DNA of 64,000 nucleotides from Streptomyces sp. VRA16 Mangrove soil (GCF_017377775.1 NZ_JAFVLN010000003.1:310001-374000); one strand, 5' to 3'; numbered from the stretch's first letter, positions 31,793-41,405 are shown. The notes: a model not told the origin generated them from the sequence alone. Translations and numbers: made by a program.

Positions 31793-32743
31793 TCAGGTCA
31801 CATCGTCGTAACCGTTGATCCGGTCCCTGGTCGTCTGCTCGGGCAGCGGCGTCCGGCTCGCGCTCACGGACTCGACCTCGCTGACGTCCTCGGGGGTCAG
31901 ATCCAGGTCGGACGCCTCGTCGTCGTCGAGGTCGGCGTCCGGGTTGTTGCGCCGCCTGCGCTTGTCGTTCAGCAGCGAGAAGACCACGGCAGCGAAGTAG
32001 AGGACCCAGATCGGAGCGGCCAGGGCCAGCATCGACAGCGGGTCGGTGCTCGGCGTCGCCACGGCCGCGAACACCGTGATGCCCATGATCATCCCGCGCC
32101 ACCAGCCGAGCATCCGCTTGCCGGTGATCGCCCCGATGAGGTTGAGGAACACCAGCAGCAGTGGCAGCTCGAAGGAGAGGCCGAAGACGACGACCATGCG
32201 CGTCACGAGGTCGAGCAGGTCGTCCAGGGGCAGCAGGTTCGCCGCATTGCCCGGCGTGAAGCCGATCAGCACCTTGGCGGTGGTCGGCAGGATCGCGTAC
32301 GCGAAGTAGGCGCCGCACAGGAACAGCGGGACGCCGGTCCCCACGAACCCGTAGGCGTACTTCTTCTCGTGCTTGTGCAGACCGGGCGCGATGAAGCCCC
32401 AGAGCTGGTACAGCCAGACCGGCGAGGAGAACACGATGCCGGCCATCAGCGAGATCTTCAGGGCCAGCGTGAACGGCGTCAGCAGACCGTTGACCGTGAT
32501 CTGGGCGCAGTGCTGTTGCTTGACCTGCGCCAGCTCCGAGAACTTCCCGGTACAGCCGACCGAGTCCAGGATCGGCTGCGTGATCACGTCAATGATCTCG
32601 TTGTAGTAGAACGCAGCAACGACCGTGATAATGACGACGGCCAGAAGCGCCTTCGCCAGCCGATTGCGCAGCTCACGCAGGTGATCCGCGAGCGGCATCC
32701 GCCCCTCGGGGTCCTTCTCCTGCTTGCGGGCAGACTTGAGCAA
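31793..32743 (-). CDS. tatC: Twin-arginine translocase subunit TatC
   Basis: This 316-residue protein has six membrane segments, the N-terminal signature HLRELRNRLAKAL and conserved Pro/Glu in the periplasmic and cytoplasmic loops (FELPLLLVFLN). An acidic C-terminal tail of about 60 residues (DADLDDDEASDLD) is typical of Streptomyces TatC. It receives folded twin-arginine substrates. TTG 32743 is used as start with GAGGA about 6 nt upstream. It follows tatA by 62 bp. Confidence 0.95.
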   Translation of the reverse strand: MLKSARKQEKDPEGRMPLADHLRELRNRLAKALLAVVIITVVAAFYYNEIIDVITQPILDSVGCTGKFSELAQVKQQHCAQITVNGLLTPFTLALKISLMAGIVFSSPVWLYQLWGFIAPGLHKHEKKYAYGFVGTGVPLFLCGAYFAYAILPTTAKVLIGFTPGNAANLLPLDDLLDLVTRMVVVFGLSFELPLLLVFLNLIGAITGKRMLGWWRGMIMGITVFAAVATPSTDPLSMLALAAPIWVLYFAAVVFSLLNDKRRRRNNPDADLDDDEASDLDLTPEDVSEVESVSASRTPLPEQTTRDRINGYDDVT

Positions 32744-32805
32744 CCCACGTCCTCATCTCGTGCGGCAGGCCGCCGACAGGGGGCGGCCTTGAGTCCAGCG
32801 CTTGA

Positions 32806-33096
32806 TCAGCTCTTCGACGTGTTGGTCGGCTCGGTCACCGGGCGCGAGCTCGTGACGTCACCGGGCGCGGCCTGGATGGTGCGCTGGGCCGGGGTCTGGG
32901 CGTCCTGGGCCGGCGGGTCGGACGGCGCGGACGCGGTGTCGTTGCCCTCGTTCTTCATCGCCTTGGCCTCGCTCTTGAGGATGCGGGCGGACTTGCCCAG
33001 CGAGCGCGCCATGTCCGGAAGCTTCTTCGCGCCGAACAGCAGGATGATGACGACAAGGATCAGGATGATCTCAGGTGCGCCGAGCTTTCCGAACAT
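32806..33096 (-). CDS. tatA: Sec-independent translocase subunit TatA
   Basis: This 96-residue protein has one N-terminal membrane helix ([23 protein letters not shown]) with the FGxKKLPD hinge, followed by an amphipathic helix and a disordered Ser/Thr/Pro tail. It forms the export pore with TatC. The 257-bp gap upstream probably holds its promoter. Confidence 0.95.
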   Translation of the reverse strand: MFGKLGAPEIILILVVIILLFGAKKLPDMARSLGKSARILKSEAKAMKNEGNDTASAPSDPPAQDAQTPAQRTIQAAPGDVTSSRPVTEPTNTSKS

Positions 33097-33353
33097 ATCC
33101 GTTTACCTTCTCACTGAGGCGGCAGGGGCGGGACTGCCGGTACCGATCGGACTTCGGACTGTTGTCCGACCACCGTGCTGGCAGCGATCGTATCCCGTGG
33201 GGGTGAACAGGGGGCAATCCCTCTGCGTACTCCCAGTTGCGCCCGGCGCCTCACTTCCGGCCGCGTAGAGGAGCGTACCCGGCCGACCTGGGAGCCCGAC
33301 AGACCACAGGGGTAAAGCGCTTTCCATCGACGGGAATCCGGCCCCTCAAGGGG

Positions 33354-33551
33354 TCAGACGGCGTCACCGCCCGCACGCGCGACACTGACCGCGGCCCGCT
33401 CCAGCTCCTCGGCCGCGGAGTTGATCCGCCGTGTGGTGTCCGCGACTTGGCGGCCGAGCCGCTGCGCCTCGACGAAGACCTTCACCGCAAAGAAGGCGAG
33501 CACAGCGAGTCCCAAGAAACTCACAGCCACCGCCACCATCGCCCAGAACAT
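33354..33551 (-). CDS. Small single-pass membrane protein (65 aa)
   Basis: The N-terminal hydrophobic helix (MVAVAVSFLGLAVLAFFAVKVF) is followed by an amphipathic helix with QRLGRQVADTTRRI. It resembles small DUF948-like or septum-associated actinobacterial proteins, but I cannot assign it. Codon bias is good and its 9-nt gap to the zinc-ribbon gene supports co-transcription. Confidence 0.7.
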   Translation of the reverse strand: MFWAMVAVAVSFLGLAVLAFFAVKVFVEAQRLGRQVADTTRRINSAAEELERAAVSVARAGGDAV

Positions 33552-33560
33552 GCGCCGAGC

Positions 33561-33851
33561 CTAGACGGTCTGATGGAGACGGAGCGTGCGCACCCCGCCA
33601 CCGGTGAGGAGTTCGACGATCCGCTCACCGGCGGGCTTGCGCACCGCGGCGTCGCACTCGGGGCAGGTGAAGGAGTAGAAGGTGGTGCGGCGGCTGGCGC
33701 CGATCGCCAACCGGAGCGCGGACGCGTCGAGTTCGAAGCGAGCGCGGCAGTCCGGGCAGGCGGCCTTGAAGACGACCGGGCCCGGCACCTCAACCATGGT
33801 GGACATTCCGGTGATTCCGGCCACATCAACCGTCCCAGTCATATCGCCCAC
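33561..33851 (-). CDS. Small zinc-ribbon protein (96 aa)
   Basis: Two CxxC knuckles (CPDC and CPEC) about 30 residues apart form a zinc ribbon in the middle of the protein; the C-terminus (RIVELLTGGGVRTLRLHQT) is basic and hydrophobic. GTG 33851 is preferred because GGAAGGTG lies upstream; ATG 33842 is an alternative three codons in. It sits between PafC and the small membrane protein, so a role in the same operon is likely, but the function is unknown. Confidence 0.75.
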   Translation of the reverse strand: MGDMTGTVDVAGITGMSTMVEVPGPVVFKAACPDCRARFELDASALRLAIGASRRTTFYSFTCPECDAAVRKPAGERIVELLTGGGVRTLRLHQTV

Positions 33852-33900
33852 GTCACACCTTCCATCCGTTCGTGCCGTGCCCGCCGTCGTGCCGACGCGC

Positions 33901-34857
33901 TCACGCGATCCCGTCGTACGCGGCGAGCGCCTCCCGGGCCGCGTCCCGCGCGCTCTCCGCGAGCACGGCGGGCGCCACGATGTGCCCGTCGCGGCCGAGC
34001 CGCAGCGCGAGCCGCCGCAGCGAGGAGGGGTCGGGCGTGCGCAGCGTGATCCGCAGGCCGCCGTCCGCCAGTTCCTCGGCGCTGTCGTGCGGGTAGTACT
34101 CGGCGACCCAGCGCCCGCCGGGACCGACCTCGACGACGACCTCCGGGTCCTCGGCGGCCGGCTGTACAAGACCCTCGGAGAGATCACGCAGCTCGATCTC
34201 GGGCGGCGCGGACGCCTCGTCGAGGATCTTGATCTCGGCGACCCGGTCGAGCCGGAACGTGCGCCGCGCCTCCGACCTGCGGCACCACGCCTCCACGTAG
34301 GTGTGGCCGACGGAGACGAGCCGGATCGGGTCGATCTCCCGCTCGGTGACCTCGTCGCGCGCGGGCGAGTAGTAGCGGATCCACAGCCTGCGCCGCTCGG
34401 CGATGGCCCGGTCGACGTCGGCGAAGACGCCACCCTCGGACTCGAAGGTGACGCTGAGCCGGGCACTGGCACCGGCCGCTTCTCCTGCTGCGGCCTCCAG
34501 CTTCGCGGTCGCCCGCAGCAGGGCGAGCCGGTCGCCCTCGCGCAGTCCGGGCAGGGTGGCGACCGCGCGCGCGGCGACCAGCAGGGCGGTCGCCTCGTCG
34601 GCGGAGATCCGCAGCGGCGCGGCCACGTCGTCCGGGTTGTGCCACCAGATGCGGTCGCCGTCGGTGTCGATGTCGAGCAGATCGCCGCCGCGGAAGCTCG
34701 TCCCGCACAGCGGCAGCACGTCCAGGTCGGAGATCAGCTCGTCCTGCGTGATGCCGAAGGCCCGGGCCACGTCCTCCACGCGCGCGCCGGGGCGCTCGCG
34801 CAGATACGTCACCAGGGACAGCATCCGCCGGGTCTGATCGATGGCATTGGAAGCCAT
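33901..34857 (-). CDS. pafC: PafC, WYL-domain DNA-damage-response activator subunit
   Basis: This 318-residue protein has an N-terminal winged HTH (LSLVTYLRERPGARVEDVAR), a linker, and a WYL domain with the modified core 'RLWIRYYSPARDE'. It forms with PafB a heterodimer that activates the LexA-independent DNA-damage regulon in actinobacteria. It lies 18 bp after pafB in the same direction. Confidence 0.93.
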   Translation of the reverse strand: MASNAIDQTRRMLSLVTYLRERPGARVEDVARAFGITQDELISDLDVLPLCGTSFRGGDLLDIDTDGDRIWWHNPDDVAAPLRISADEATALLVAARAVATLPGLREGDRLALLRATAKLEAAAGEAAGASARLSVTFESEGGVFADVDRAIAERRRLWIRYYSPARDEVTEREIDPIRLVSVGHTYVEAWCRRSEARRTFRLDRVAEIKILDEASAPPEIELRDLSEGLVQPAAEDPEVVVEVGPGGRWVAEYYPHDSAEELADGGLRITLRTPDPSSLRRLALRLGRDGHIVAPAVLAESARDAAREALAAYDGIA

Positions 34858-34875
34858 ACTGCTCTGTTCTCCCCC

Positions 34876-35829
34876 TCAGCCCTTGGCCACGGCGCGCAGC
34901 CGGTCCACGACGTCGGCCCGCAGCTCGGCGGGCTCGAGCACGACCACGTCGGGGCCGAACTCCACGAGCCAGGCGTCGAGCCCGTGCCCGTACGGGATCT
35001 CCAACTCGTCCCAGCCGTCGCCCCGTTCCCGTACGGAGACGGCCTTGGCGCGCAGCGGATAGCCCGAGCCGGCCCGCAGCCTGATCAGCGCGGAGCGGTC
35101 GGCGGTCTCGCCGGCCCAGCCCGCGACGGTCTCACGGACGGTGACGACGTCCGGCACCGGCGCCTTGAACTGTCCGGCGCGCGAGCGCACCTTCCCGGTG
35201 ATCCGGGAGAGCCGGAAGACCCGCTCGGCCTCCCGGTCGCGGTCCCAGCCCGCGAGGTACCAGTGACCGCGCCAGCATTCGAGCGCCCACGGCTCGACGT
35301 GCCGCTGCTCGGGGCGGGCGGCGGTGGCCTTGCGGTAGTCGAAGACGACGGGGCGCCGGTCGCGGCAGGCCAGCATCAGCGGTTCGAAGGCCGCCTCGTG
35401 CGCAGGGATCCGGGGTTCGAGGGCGCCATGGCTCTCGTACGGGTCCAGGTCCTCCGGCATCCCGGCGGCGCGCAGCTTCTGCAGGGCGCCGCTGGCGGCA
35501 CCGGCGAGCCGGGCCTGCTGCCAGACCTTCGCGGCGAGGCCGAGCGCGGCTGCCTCCTCGGCGTCGAGGGTGACGGGCGGCAGGTGATTGCTGTCACGGC
35601 GGGCGAGATAGCCGACCTCGCCGTCCAGGTTCTCCACGGTCTCGATGACGAGACCCAGCTCCCGCAGATCGTCCTTGTCCCGCTCGAACATGCGGTTGAA
35701 GGAGTCGTCGTTGTTCGCTTCCAGGTAGGCCTCGATGGAGCCACGCAGCTCGCGCTTGCTGAGCGGGCGACGCGTCCCGAGCAGACACAGCGCCAGATTC
35801 ATCAGCCGCTCGGCCTTGGCAATCGCCAT
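34876..35829 (-). CDS. pafB: PafB, WYL-domain DNA-damage-response activator subunit
   Basis: This 317-residue paralogue of PafC has an HTH at about 5-60 (LMNLALCLLGTRRPLSKREL), a helical linker and a WYL domain (VVFDYRKATAARPEQRHVEP, with WYLAGWDRDR following). The PafBC heterodimer binds RecA-NDp promoters and responds to single-stranded DNA through the WYL domain. It is the first gene of the pafBC-tatAC run. Confidence 0.93.
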   Translation of the reverse strand: MAIAKAERLMNLALCLLGTRRPLSKRELRGSIEAYLEANNDDSFNRMFERDKDDLRELGLVIETVENLDGEVGYLARRDSNHLPPVTLDAEEAAALGLAAKVWQQARLAGAASGALQKLRAAGMPEDLDPYESHGALEPRIPAHEAAFEPLMLACRDRRPVVFDYRKATAARPEQRHVEPWALECWRGHWYLAGWDRDREAERVFRLSRITGKVRSRAGQFKAPVPDVVTVRETVAGWAGETADRSALIRLRAGSGYPLRAKAVSVRERGDGWDELEIPYGHGLDAWLVEFGPDVVVLEPAELRADVVDRLRAVAKG

Positions 35830-35938
35830 CGACGCCCTTTCCCGTTGTCATTCCCCATGCGGGTCCCCGTACAGCTCCCGACGGTCGACCGTACCGCCCC
35901 GGGGTGTCGTGGCAAAAGCCAGGGGCAAAGGAAGAGCG

Positions 35939-35972
35939 CGAAGAGCCCGTGCCAGCAGGCACGGGCTCTTCG
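35939..35972. terminator. Hairpin terminator after the FKBP gene
   Basis: CGAAGAGCCCGTGCC (35939-35953), loop AGCA, and the perfect complement at 35958-35972 form a 15-bp stem, 31 bp past the FKBP stop on the minus strand. Confidence 0.9.
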
Positions 35973-36002
35973 ATGACCACTTGTGGTCGTCGGGTGACCG
36001 AC

Positions 36003-36377
36003 TCAGACGGCGACGAGGTCGCAGACGAAGATCAGCGTCTCACCGGGGGCGATGCGGCCGCCACCGGCGCCGCGGTCGCCGTACGCGAGGTGCGCGGGGA
36101 TGGTCAGCTCACGACGGCCGCCGACCTTCATGCCCTGCACGCCCTGGTCCCATCCCGCGATGACCTGGCCGGCGCCGAGCTGAAACTGCAGCGGCGTACC
36201 GCGGTTCCAGGAGGCGTCGAACTCCTCGCCGGTGGAGAAGGCCACGCCCACGTAGTGGACGGAGACGGTGGCGCCCTTTTCCGCCACCGCGCCGTCGCCC
36301 TCCCAGATGTCCTTGATCTGGAGGTCCGCCGGCGGCTCGCCCACGGGGAAGTCGACCTCGGGCTTGTCGATGCTCAC
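36003..36377 (-). CDS. FKBP-type peptidyl-prolyl cis-trans isomerase, cytoplasmic
   Basis: This 124-residue single FKBP domain contains VSVHYVGVAFSTGEEFDASW, the hot-loop GQVIAGWDQGVQGMKVGGRR and IPAHLAYGDRGAGG. Active-site Tyr, Asp, Trp and Phe positions are present. GTG 36377 has AGGAG 9 nt upstream; the longer frame to 36410 lacks a ribosome site. It assists protein folding. Confidence 0.93.
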   Translation of the reverse strand: MSIDKPEVDFPVGEPPADLQIKDIWEGDGAVAEKGATVSVHYVGVAFSTGEEFDASWNRGTPLQFQLGAGQVIAGWDQGVQGMKVGGRRELTIPAHLAYGDRGAGGGRIAPGETLIFVCDLVAV

Positions 36378-36459
36378 GTGAATTGCTCCTGCTTGTTGGC
36401 TGTCGGGCAACCGGGACAGTCTGCCATCAAAGGGCAGCTCGATGCGCGCTGTCGGCAGG

Positions 36460-37476
36460 TCAGTGCGCGGCGAGGATGTCGACCACGAAGACCAGGGTCG
36501 AGTTGGCCGGCAGGGTCTTGCCCTGGTCCTTGCTGCCGTACGCCTGCTCCGGCGGGATCACCAGGAGGACGCGGTCACCGACGTGCTTGCCGACGATGCC
36601 CTTGTCCCAGCCCTTGATGACCTGGCCCTGGCCGATGGCGGTGGAGAACGGCTGGCCCGTCTTCCACGACGAGTCGAACAGCTCGGCCTTGGCCTTGCCC
36701 TGGTTCAGCTTCCAGGCGGCGCCGGAGTACTGCATCGTGACGGTCTGGCCGCTCTTGATCTCGGCACCCTTGCCGTTGATCAGGACCTGGTCGACGAGCT
36801 TCTTCGGCGGGTCGTTCTTCGGGATCGAGATCGTGGCCGGCTCTTCCTTGTCGGCCTTGATCTGCGGCAGGTTCGACGGGATCGCGGCCTGGGTGCCCTC
36901 GGCCTTCTTCGGGATCACCTTGCCGACGTCGAGCGCGAAGACGAGGGTGTCGGTGCCTGTGATGCCGACCTGCTGATTGCCCTGGGCGCCGAAGCCCGCG
37001 GCGGGCGGCGCCACGACGAGGATCCGGCTGCCCTCCTTCTGGCCGACGACGGCCTGCGCGAACGCGGGCAGCTGGCCCGCGGCGCCCGCGGTCACCATCT
37101 GCTCACCGCCACCCTGCGCACCGTAGGTGGTGCCGAGGTCCTTGCCGCCCTTCCAGATCTTGCCGGTGAAGTTCATCGACACCAGGTCGTTCTTCTGCAC
37201 CGTGGCGCCGTCGCCCTGGGAGAGCGTGTGCACGACGAACTTGTCGCTCGGGTCGCCCTTGGGCAGCGTGATCGTCGCCTTCTTGCCGTACGCCCCCGCG
37301 ACCTTCGGCATCGGGTTCGCGGTGTCCACCGCCTTGGGCACGGCGGCGGCCTGCGGCGACGCGGACGAGGAGTCCGCCTTGTCCGTGGCGTCCTTCTTGC
37401 CGTCGTCGCTGCCGCAGGCGGTCGCGGTCAGCGCCAGTGCCGGCACGATCAGTAGAGCTGCAAGTCGGCGTCGCAC
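36460..37476 (-). CDS. Secreted lipoprotein with two FKBP domains
   Basis: This 338-residue protein has a signal peptide (RRRLAALLIVPALALTATAC) with a lipobox-like LTATAC, so probably membrane-anchored outside. Two FKBP-like domains follow: domain 1 at about 85-200 is diverged (GQLPAFAQAVVGQKEGSRIL), domain 2 at about 225-338 is canonical (GQVIKGWDKGIVGKHVGDRV, IPPEQAYG). GTG 37476 has GAGGA six bases upstream. It probably folds exported proteins. Tandem with the cytoplasmic FKBP. Confidence 0.9.
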   Translation of the reverse strand: MRRRLAALLIVPALALTATACGSDDGKKDATDKADSSSASPQAAAVPKAVDTANPMPKVAGAYGKKATITLPKGDPSDKFVVHTLSQGDGATVQKNDLVSMNFTGKIWKGGKDLGTTYGAQGGGEQMVTAGAAGQLPAFAQAVVGQKEGSRILVVAPPAAGFGAQGNQQVGITGTDTLVFALDVGKVIPKKAEGTQAAIPSNLPQIKADKEEPATISIPKNDPPKKLVDQVLINGKGAEIKSGQTVTMQYSGAAWKLNQGKAKAELFDSSWKTGQPFSTAIGQGQVIKGWDKGIVGKHVGDRVLLVIPPEQAYGSKDQGKTLPANSTLVFVVDILAAH

Positions 37477-37548
37477 AGGGATCCTCAAGTCGCTCGAATA
37501 CGGTCCGGCCACTCTAGGCCCTTGCACAGCGATTCCAAGAGCATGCAC

Positions 37549-37581
37549 AGGGCCCCGTACGAATGATTCGTACGGGGCCCT
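37549..37581. terminator. Hairpin terminator after pafA
   Basis: AGGGCCCCGTACGAAT (37549-37564) and its perfect complement (37566-37581) flank a single base; the real loop is about 5-7 nt. It lies 34 bp past the pafA stop. Confidence 0.9.
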
Positions 37582-37614
37582 TGGCCGGATTGGCCGGGCT
37601 CGCGCCCGTGTGAC

Positions 37615-38976
37615 CTACATCCCTGCGATCAGCTTCTCCACCCGGTCGTCCACGCTGCGGAACGGGTCCTTGCACAGCACCGTGCGCTGCGCCTGGTCGT
37701 TCAGCTTCAGGTGCACCCAGTCCACCGTGAAGTCACGACGCTGCTCCTGGGCCCGCCGGATGAAGTCGCCGCGCAGCCTCGCGCGCGTGGTCTGCGGCGG
37801 CACCGACTTGCCCTCGAAGATCTTCAGGTCGTTGCAGATCCTCGTCGCCTGGCCCTTCTTCTCCAAGAGGTAGTAGAGCCCACGACGCCGGTGGATGTCG
37901 TGGTAGGCGAGGTCGATCTGCGCGACCCTCGGGTGCGACATGGTCATGTTGTGCTTGGCCCGGTACCGCTCGATGAGCTTGTACTTCATGACCCAGTCGA
38001 TCTCGGTGCCGATGCGGTCCAGGTCCTCGGCCTCGATCGCGTCGAGCGTGCGGCCCCACAGCTCCAGGACCTGGTCGACGGTGCCGGTGCGGATGCCCCG
38101 GCGCTCCACGAAGTCGACGGCCTTCTCGTAGTACTCGCGCTGGACCTCCAGGGCGGAGGCCTCGCGGCCGCTGGCGAGGCGGACCTTGCGGCGGCCCGTG
38201 ATGTCGTGACTGACCTCGCGGATCGCCCGGATCGGGTTCTCCAGGGTCAGGTCGCGCATCACCGTGCCCGCCTCGATCATGCGCAGCACCAGGTCGGTGG
38301 CGCCGACCTTGAGGAGCATGGTCGTCTCGGACATGTTCGAGTCGCCGACGATGACGTGCAGCCTGCGGTAGCGCTCGGCGTCCGCGTGCGGCTCGTCCCG
38401 GGTGTTGATGATCGGCCGGGAACGCGTCGTCGCGGAGCTGACGCCCTCCCAGATGTGCTCGGCGCGCTGGCTCACGCAGTAGACGGCACCGCGCGGCGTC
38501 TGCAGCACCTTGCCCGCGCCGCACAGCAACTGACGCGTGACCAGGAACGGAATGAGGATGTCCGCGAGCCGGGAGAACTCCCCGTGCCGCGCCACCAGGT
38601 AATTCTCGTGGCAGCCGTAGGAGTTGCCGGCCGAGTCGGTGTTGTTCTTGAACAGGTATACGTCGCCTGCGATGCCCTCCTCGTGCAGACGGCGCTCTGC
38701 GTCGACGAGCAAGCCTTCGAGAATGCGCTCACCGGCTTTGTCGTGGGTGACCAGCTCGGTCACGTTGTCACATTCGGGAGTTGCGTATTCCGGATGCGAT
38801 CCCACGTCCAGATACAGGCGGGCGCCGTTCCGCAGAAAGACATTGCTGCTGCGGCCCCATGACACGACACGGCGGAAGAGGTACCGCGCCACCTCGTCAG
38901 GAGACAGGCGGCGCTGTCCCCTGAACGTACATGTGACGCCGTACTCGTTCTCCAGCCCGAAAATGCGGCGGTCCAT
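37615..38976 (-). CDS. pafA: PafA, Pup-protein ligase
   Basis: This 453-residue carboxylate-amine ligase has the N-terminal [14 protein letters not shown] with the catalytic Glu/Asp cluster, [18 protein letters not shown] and [18 protein letters not shown], and a C-terminal domain that grips the ligase substrate. It attaches deamidated Pup to lysines of target proteins using ATP. No ribosome site precedes ATG 38976, but TAATGT lies 9 nt upstream as a possible -10 box, so a leaderless message is likely. It follows the MFS gene by only 9 bp. Confidence 0.96.
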   Translation of the reverse strand: MDRRIFGLENEYGVTCTFRGQRRLSPDEVARYLFRRVVSWGRSSNVFLRNGARLYLDVGSHPEYATPECDNVTELVTHDKAGERILEGLLVDAERRLHEEGIAGDVYLFKNNTDSAGNSYGCHENYLVARHGEFSRLADILIPFLVTRQLLCGAGKVLQTPRGAVYCVSQRAEHIWEGVSSATTRSRPIINTRDEPHADAERYRRLHVIVGDSNMSETTMLLKVGATDLVLRMIEAGTVMRDLTLENPIRAIREVSHDITGRRKVRLASGREASALEVQREYYEKAVDFVERRGIRTGTVDQVLELWGRTLDAIEAEDLDRIGTEIDWVMKYKLIERYRAKHNMTMSHPRVAQIDLAYHDIHRRRGLYYLLEKKGQATRICNDLKIFEGKSVPPQTTRARLRGDFIRRAQEQRRDFTVDWVHLKLNDQAQRTVLCKDPFRSVDDRVEKLIAGM

Positions 38977-38985
38977 GACTGAACA

Positions 38986-40260
38986 TTACGCCCGATCCTG
39001 CGAGCTGAAACGGGGTTCGACAGCACGGTTTGGATCATTTTCCGATGAGAGCGCGACACGCCCGGACGTGTGCGCGGCCGAAAGCACCGTGCCCGTGGCC
39101 AGCAGAACCAGCAGCGCCACCGCTCCCGTCGCCGCCGGCACCGCGAACCCCCACCGGGTGCCGCCCCACTCGACGACCGGCCCCGCGACGGCCGTTCCCA
39201 CGCTGGCCCCCACGGTGAACGTCGTCACGAGCCAGGAGAACGCCTCCGTCACCGTGCCCTGCGGAGCGTGCCGGTCCACGACGATGAACGCACAGGCGAT
39301 CGAGGGCGCGAGGAACACTCCGGCCACCGCCGTCAGGAGCACCATCGCCACCGGACCCGGCATCAGCGTCAACGGCAGGTAGCACAGGGCCAGCAGAGCG
39401 ACCAGCCACCGAAGTCGCGCCTCCGGGGCGCCACTCCACCGCCGCGCCCCGTAGACCGTGCCGCCCACCAGCGCGCCGAGGCCGAGCGCGGCCATCATCC
39501 AGCCGTACGTGGCGTCCCCGCCGTTCCCGTCGTCGGCGTAGGCCACCCCGGCCACGGTGATCGACCCGAGCGCGAGCCCGATGAACAGGAACGCGGCCAG
39601 CAGCGCCAGCAGCCCCGGCGAGCGCAGCGCCCCCAACCAGTGCGCCTCGCGCGGCGCCGAGCGCCACTGCCGCGACGGCTTCGACAGCACGACCGACAGG
39701 GCGCCCAGCACCCCGATCACGTTCAGGACGATCAGCGCCGCCTGCGCCGACCAGAGCGACACGCAGACCGTCACCAGCAACGGGCCCACGGTGAACATGA
39801 CTTCCTGCGCGATCGCGTCCATCGCGTACGCGGTGTGCACCTGCTCCTCGCGCGGCAGCACACTCGGCCACAGCGCCCGCAGCCCGCCCTCCAGCGGCGG
39901 CGTGAACAGACCGGCGGCCGCCACGGCGGCGTACGCCACCGGAAGGGATCCGGTGCCGGCGCACGCGAACACCGACATGGCCAGCGCCGAGAGCACCGCG
40001 GCGGGCAGCTGCACCCGCGGCTGCCCGCGCAGATCCACCAGGCGCCCGAGCACCGGCTGCCCGATCGCGTTCGCCACTCCGTACACCGCGGCGAGCCCGC
40101 CCGCGAGGCTGTACGTGCCGCCCTCGTCCCGGACGAAGAGCACAATGGCGATCGCCGCCGTGGCATTGGGCAGCCTGCCCACCAGCGTCCCCGCGAGCAG
40201 CCGCATCGCGTGCCGCGCCCTGAGGATCTCCGCATAACCCGCGGCCATCGCCTGTCCCAT
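38986..40260 (-). CDS. MFS transporter
   Basis: This 424-residue protein has twelve predicted membrane segments with MFS loop signatures (LGRLVDLRGQPRVQL between segments 2 and 3). It resembles small-molecule or drug exporters of the DHA type. ATG 40260 is used; ATG 40248 (MAAGYAE) is an alternative. It is divergent from a LacI regulator with a 14-bp inverted repeat between them that reaches within 9 bp of this start, so it is presumably repressed by it. The gene is wedged between pafA and prcA. Confidence 0.87.
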   Translation of the reverse strand: MGQAMAAGYAEILRARHAMRLLAGTLVGRLPNATAAIAIVLFVRDEGGTYSLAGGLAAVYGVANAIGQPVLGRLVDLRGQPRVQLPAAVLSALAMSVFACAGTGSLPVAYAAVAAAGLFTPPLEGGLRALWPSVLPREEQVHTAYAMDAIAQEVMFTVGPLLVTVCVSLWSAQAALIVLNVIGVLGALSVVLSKPSRQWRSAPREAHWLGALRSPGLLALLAAFLFIGLALGSITVAGVAYADDGNGGDATYGWMMAALGLGALVGGTVYGARRWSGAPEARLRWLVALLALCYLPLTLMPGPVAMVLLTAVAGVFLAPSIACAFIVVDRHAPQGTVTEAFSWLVTTFTVGASVGTAVAGPVVEWGGTRWGFAVPAATGAVALLVLLATGTVLSAAHTSGRVALSSENDPNRAVEPRFSSQDRA

Positions 40261-40268
40261 CCATCGAG

Positions 40269-40304
40269 GTGTTACGTATAACGTGTAGAGGTTATACGTA
40301 ACAC
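40269..40304. promoter_or_regulatory. Inverted-repeat operator between MFS and LacI genes
   Basis: GTGTTACGTATAAC (40269-40282), an 8-bp spacer, and its perfect complement GTTATACGTAACAC (40291-40304). Each arm is itself an imperfect palindrome (GTTA-N4-TAAC), so this may be two LacI half-sites pairs. It is AT-rich in a GC-rich background and covers the likely MFS promoter. Confidence 0.85.
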
Positions 40305-40367
40305 GCACGCCCCGGACAGAGCCACCCGATAACCTCGGCCACCGGAACAACCCTCGCGGAGGCAGCA

Positions 40368-41405
40368 GTGACCAGCGGCACGGAAGGCACCGCCACCACC
40401 CGGCCCACCAGCCGGGACGTGGCGCGCGCCGCCGGAGTGTCCCAGGCCGCCGTCTCCCTGGTCATGGGCGACAAATGGCACGGCCGGGTCTCCGAGACCA
40501 CCGCCGAACGCGTCCGCGCCACCGCCCGGCAGCTCGGCTACCGCCCCAACCTCGCCGCCCGCAATCTCCGTCTCGGCCGCACCCGCACCGCACTGCTCGT
40601 CGTCCCCGCGCTCACCAACGAGTTCTTCGCGGGGGTCTACACCGGCGCCGCGCGCATCGCCGCCCGGCACGACTTCGGGGTCGTGCTCTACCCCTCCCCC
40701 GACGGCATCGGCCCGGCCCGCGATCCCTTCCCCAACGCCCGTGCCGCCCTCGACGGCATCCTCGCCTCCTCCATGGCGGCCGACGCGGTCACCAGCCTGC
40801 GCGGCGACGGTCTCCCCCTGGTCATGCTCGACAGCGACCCGACCGGCAGCCTCGGCGCCGCCACGGTCAATCTCGACCTGGCCGACGGCATGCGCCAGGT
40901 CACCGACCACCTCCTCGCGCACGGCCACCGCCACTTCCTCCATCTCGCCTCGGCCGTCGACTCCTGGACCTTCGACATCCGCGCCGCCGAGCTGGCCGCG
41001 CGCACCGCCCGCGTGCCCGGCACCACCGTGCGCACCGTCCGCTCGCCCCTGACCGTCGACGACGCCCTCGCGACGACGGAGCGAGCCCTGCGCGCCTCGG
41101 GCGCCCACCGGCCCACCGCCGTCGTCTGCGACGACGACAAGCTCGCCGCGGGCGCCTACAAGGCCGCCCGCCGCACGGGCCTGCGCGTCCCCGACCAGCT
41201 CTCCGTCACCGGCTTCGACGACCTCTCCCTCGCCACCGCGATCGAGCCGGAACTGACCACCGTCCGGCTGCCGGCCGAGGAGTTCGGCGAGCGCGGAATG
41301 CGGGCCCTGCTCGACGTCCTCGACGGCCGCACCCCGCAAACCACCCCGCTCCCCGTCCAGTTGATCGTCCGCGGCTCCACCGGTCCCGCACCGTCGGCCT
41401 CCTGA
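40368..41405 (+). CDS. LacI-family transcriptional regulator
   Basis: This 345-residue protein has an N-terminal LacI HTH with hinge (SRDVARAAGVSQAAVSLVM; LGYRPNLAARNLR) and a type I periplasmic-binding effector domain ending VTGFDDLSLATAIEPELTTV. GTG 40368 has CGGAGG six bases upstream. It is divergent from the MFS gene and likely represses it and itself at 40269-40304. The inducer is unknown. Confidence 0.92.
   Translation: MTSGTEGTATTRPTSRDVARAAGVSQAAVSLVMGDKWHGRVSETTAERVRATARQLGYRPNLAARNLRLGRTRTALLVVPALTNEFFAGVYTGAARIAARHDFGVVLYPSPDGIGPARDPFPNARAALDGILASSMAADAVTSLRGDGLPLVMLDSDPTGSLGAATVNLDLADGMRQVTDHLLAHGHRHFLHLASAVDSWTFDIRAAELAARTARVPGTTVRTVRSPLTVDDALATTERALRASGAHRPTAVVCDDDKLAAGAYKAARRTGLRVPDQLSVTGFDDLSLATAIEPELTTVRLPAEEFGERGMRALLDVLDGRTPQTTPLPVQLIVRGSTGPAPSAS

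Noticed and set aside
30581..33268. 895-residue plus-strand frame across the lipid kinase, tatC and tatA
   Set aside because: It lies opposite three well-supported minus-strand genes and its translation has no domain structure.
36401..36425. Third copy of the TetR operator (CTGTCGGGCAACCGGGACAG)
   Set aside because: It has only 5-bp arms with a 10-bp spacer and lacks the CTGTCG-N2-CGACAG core and the conserved left flank.
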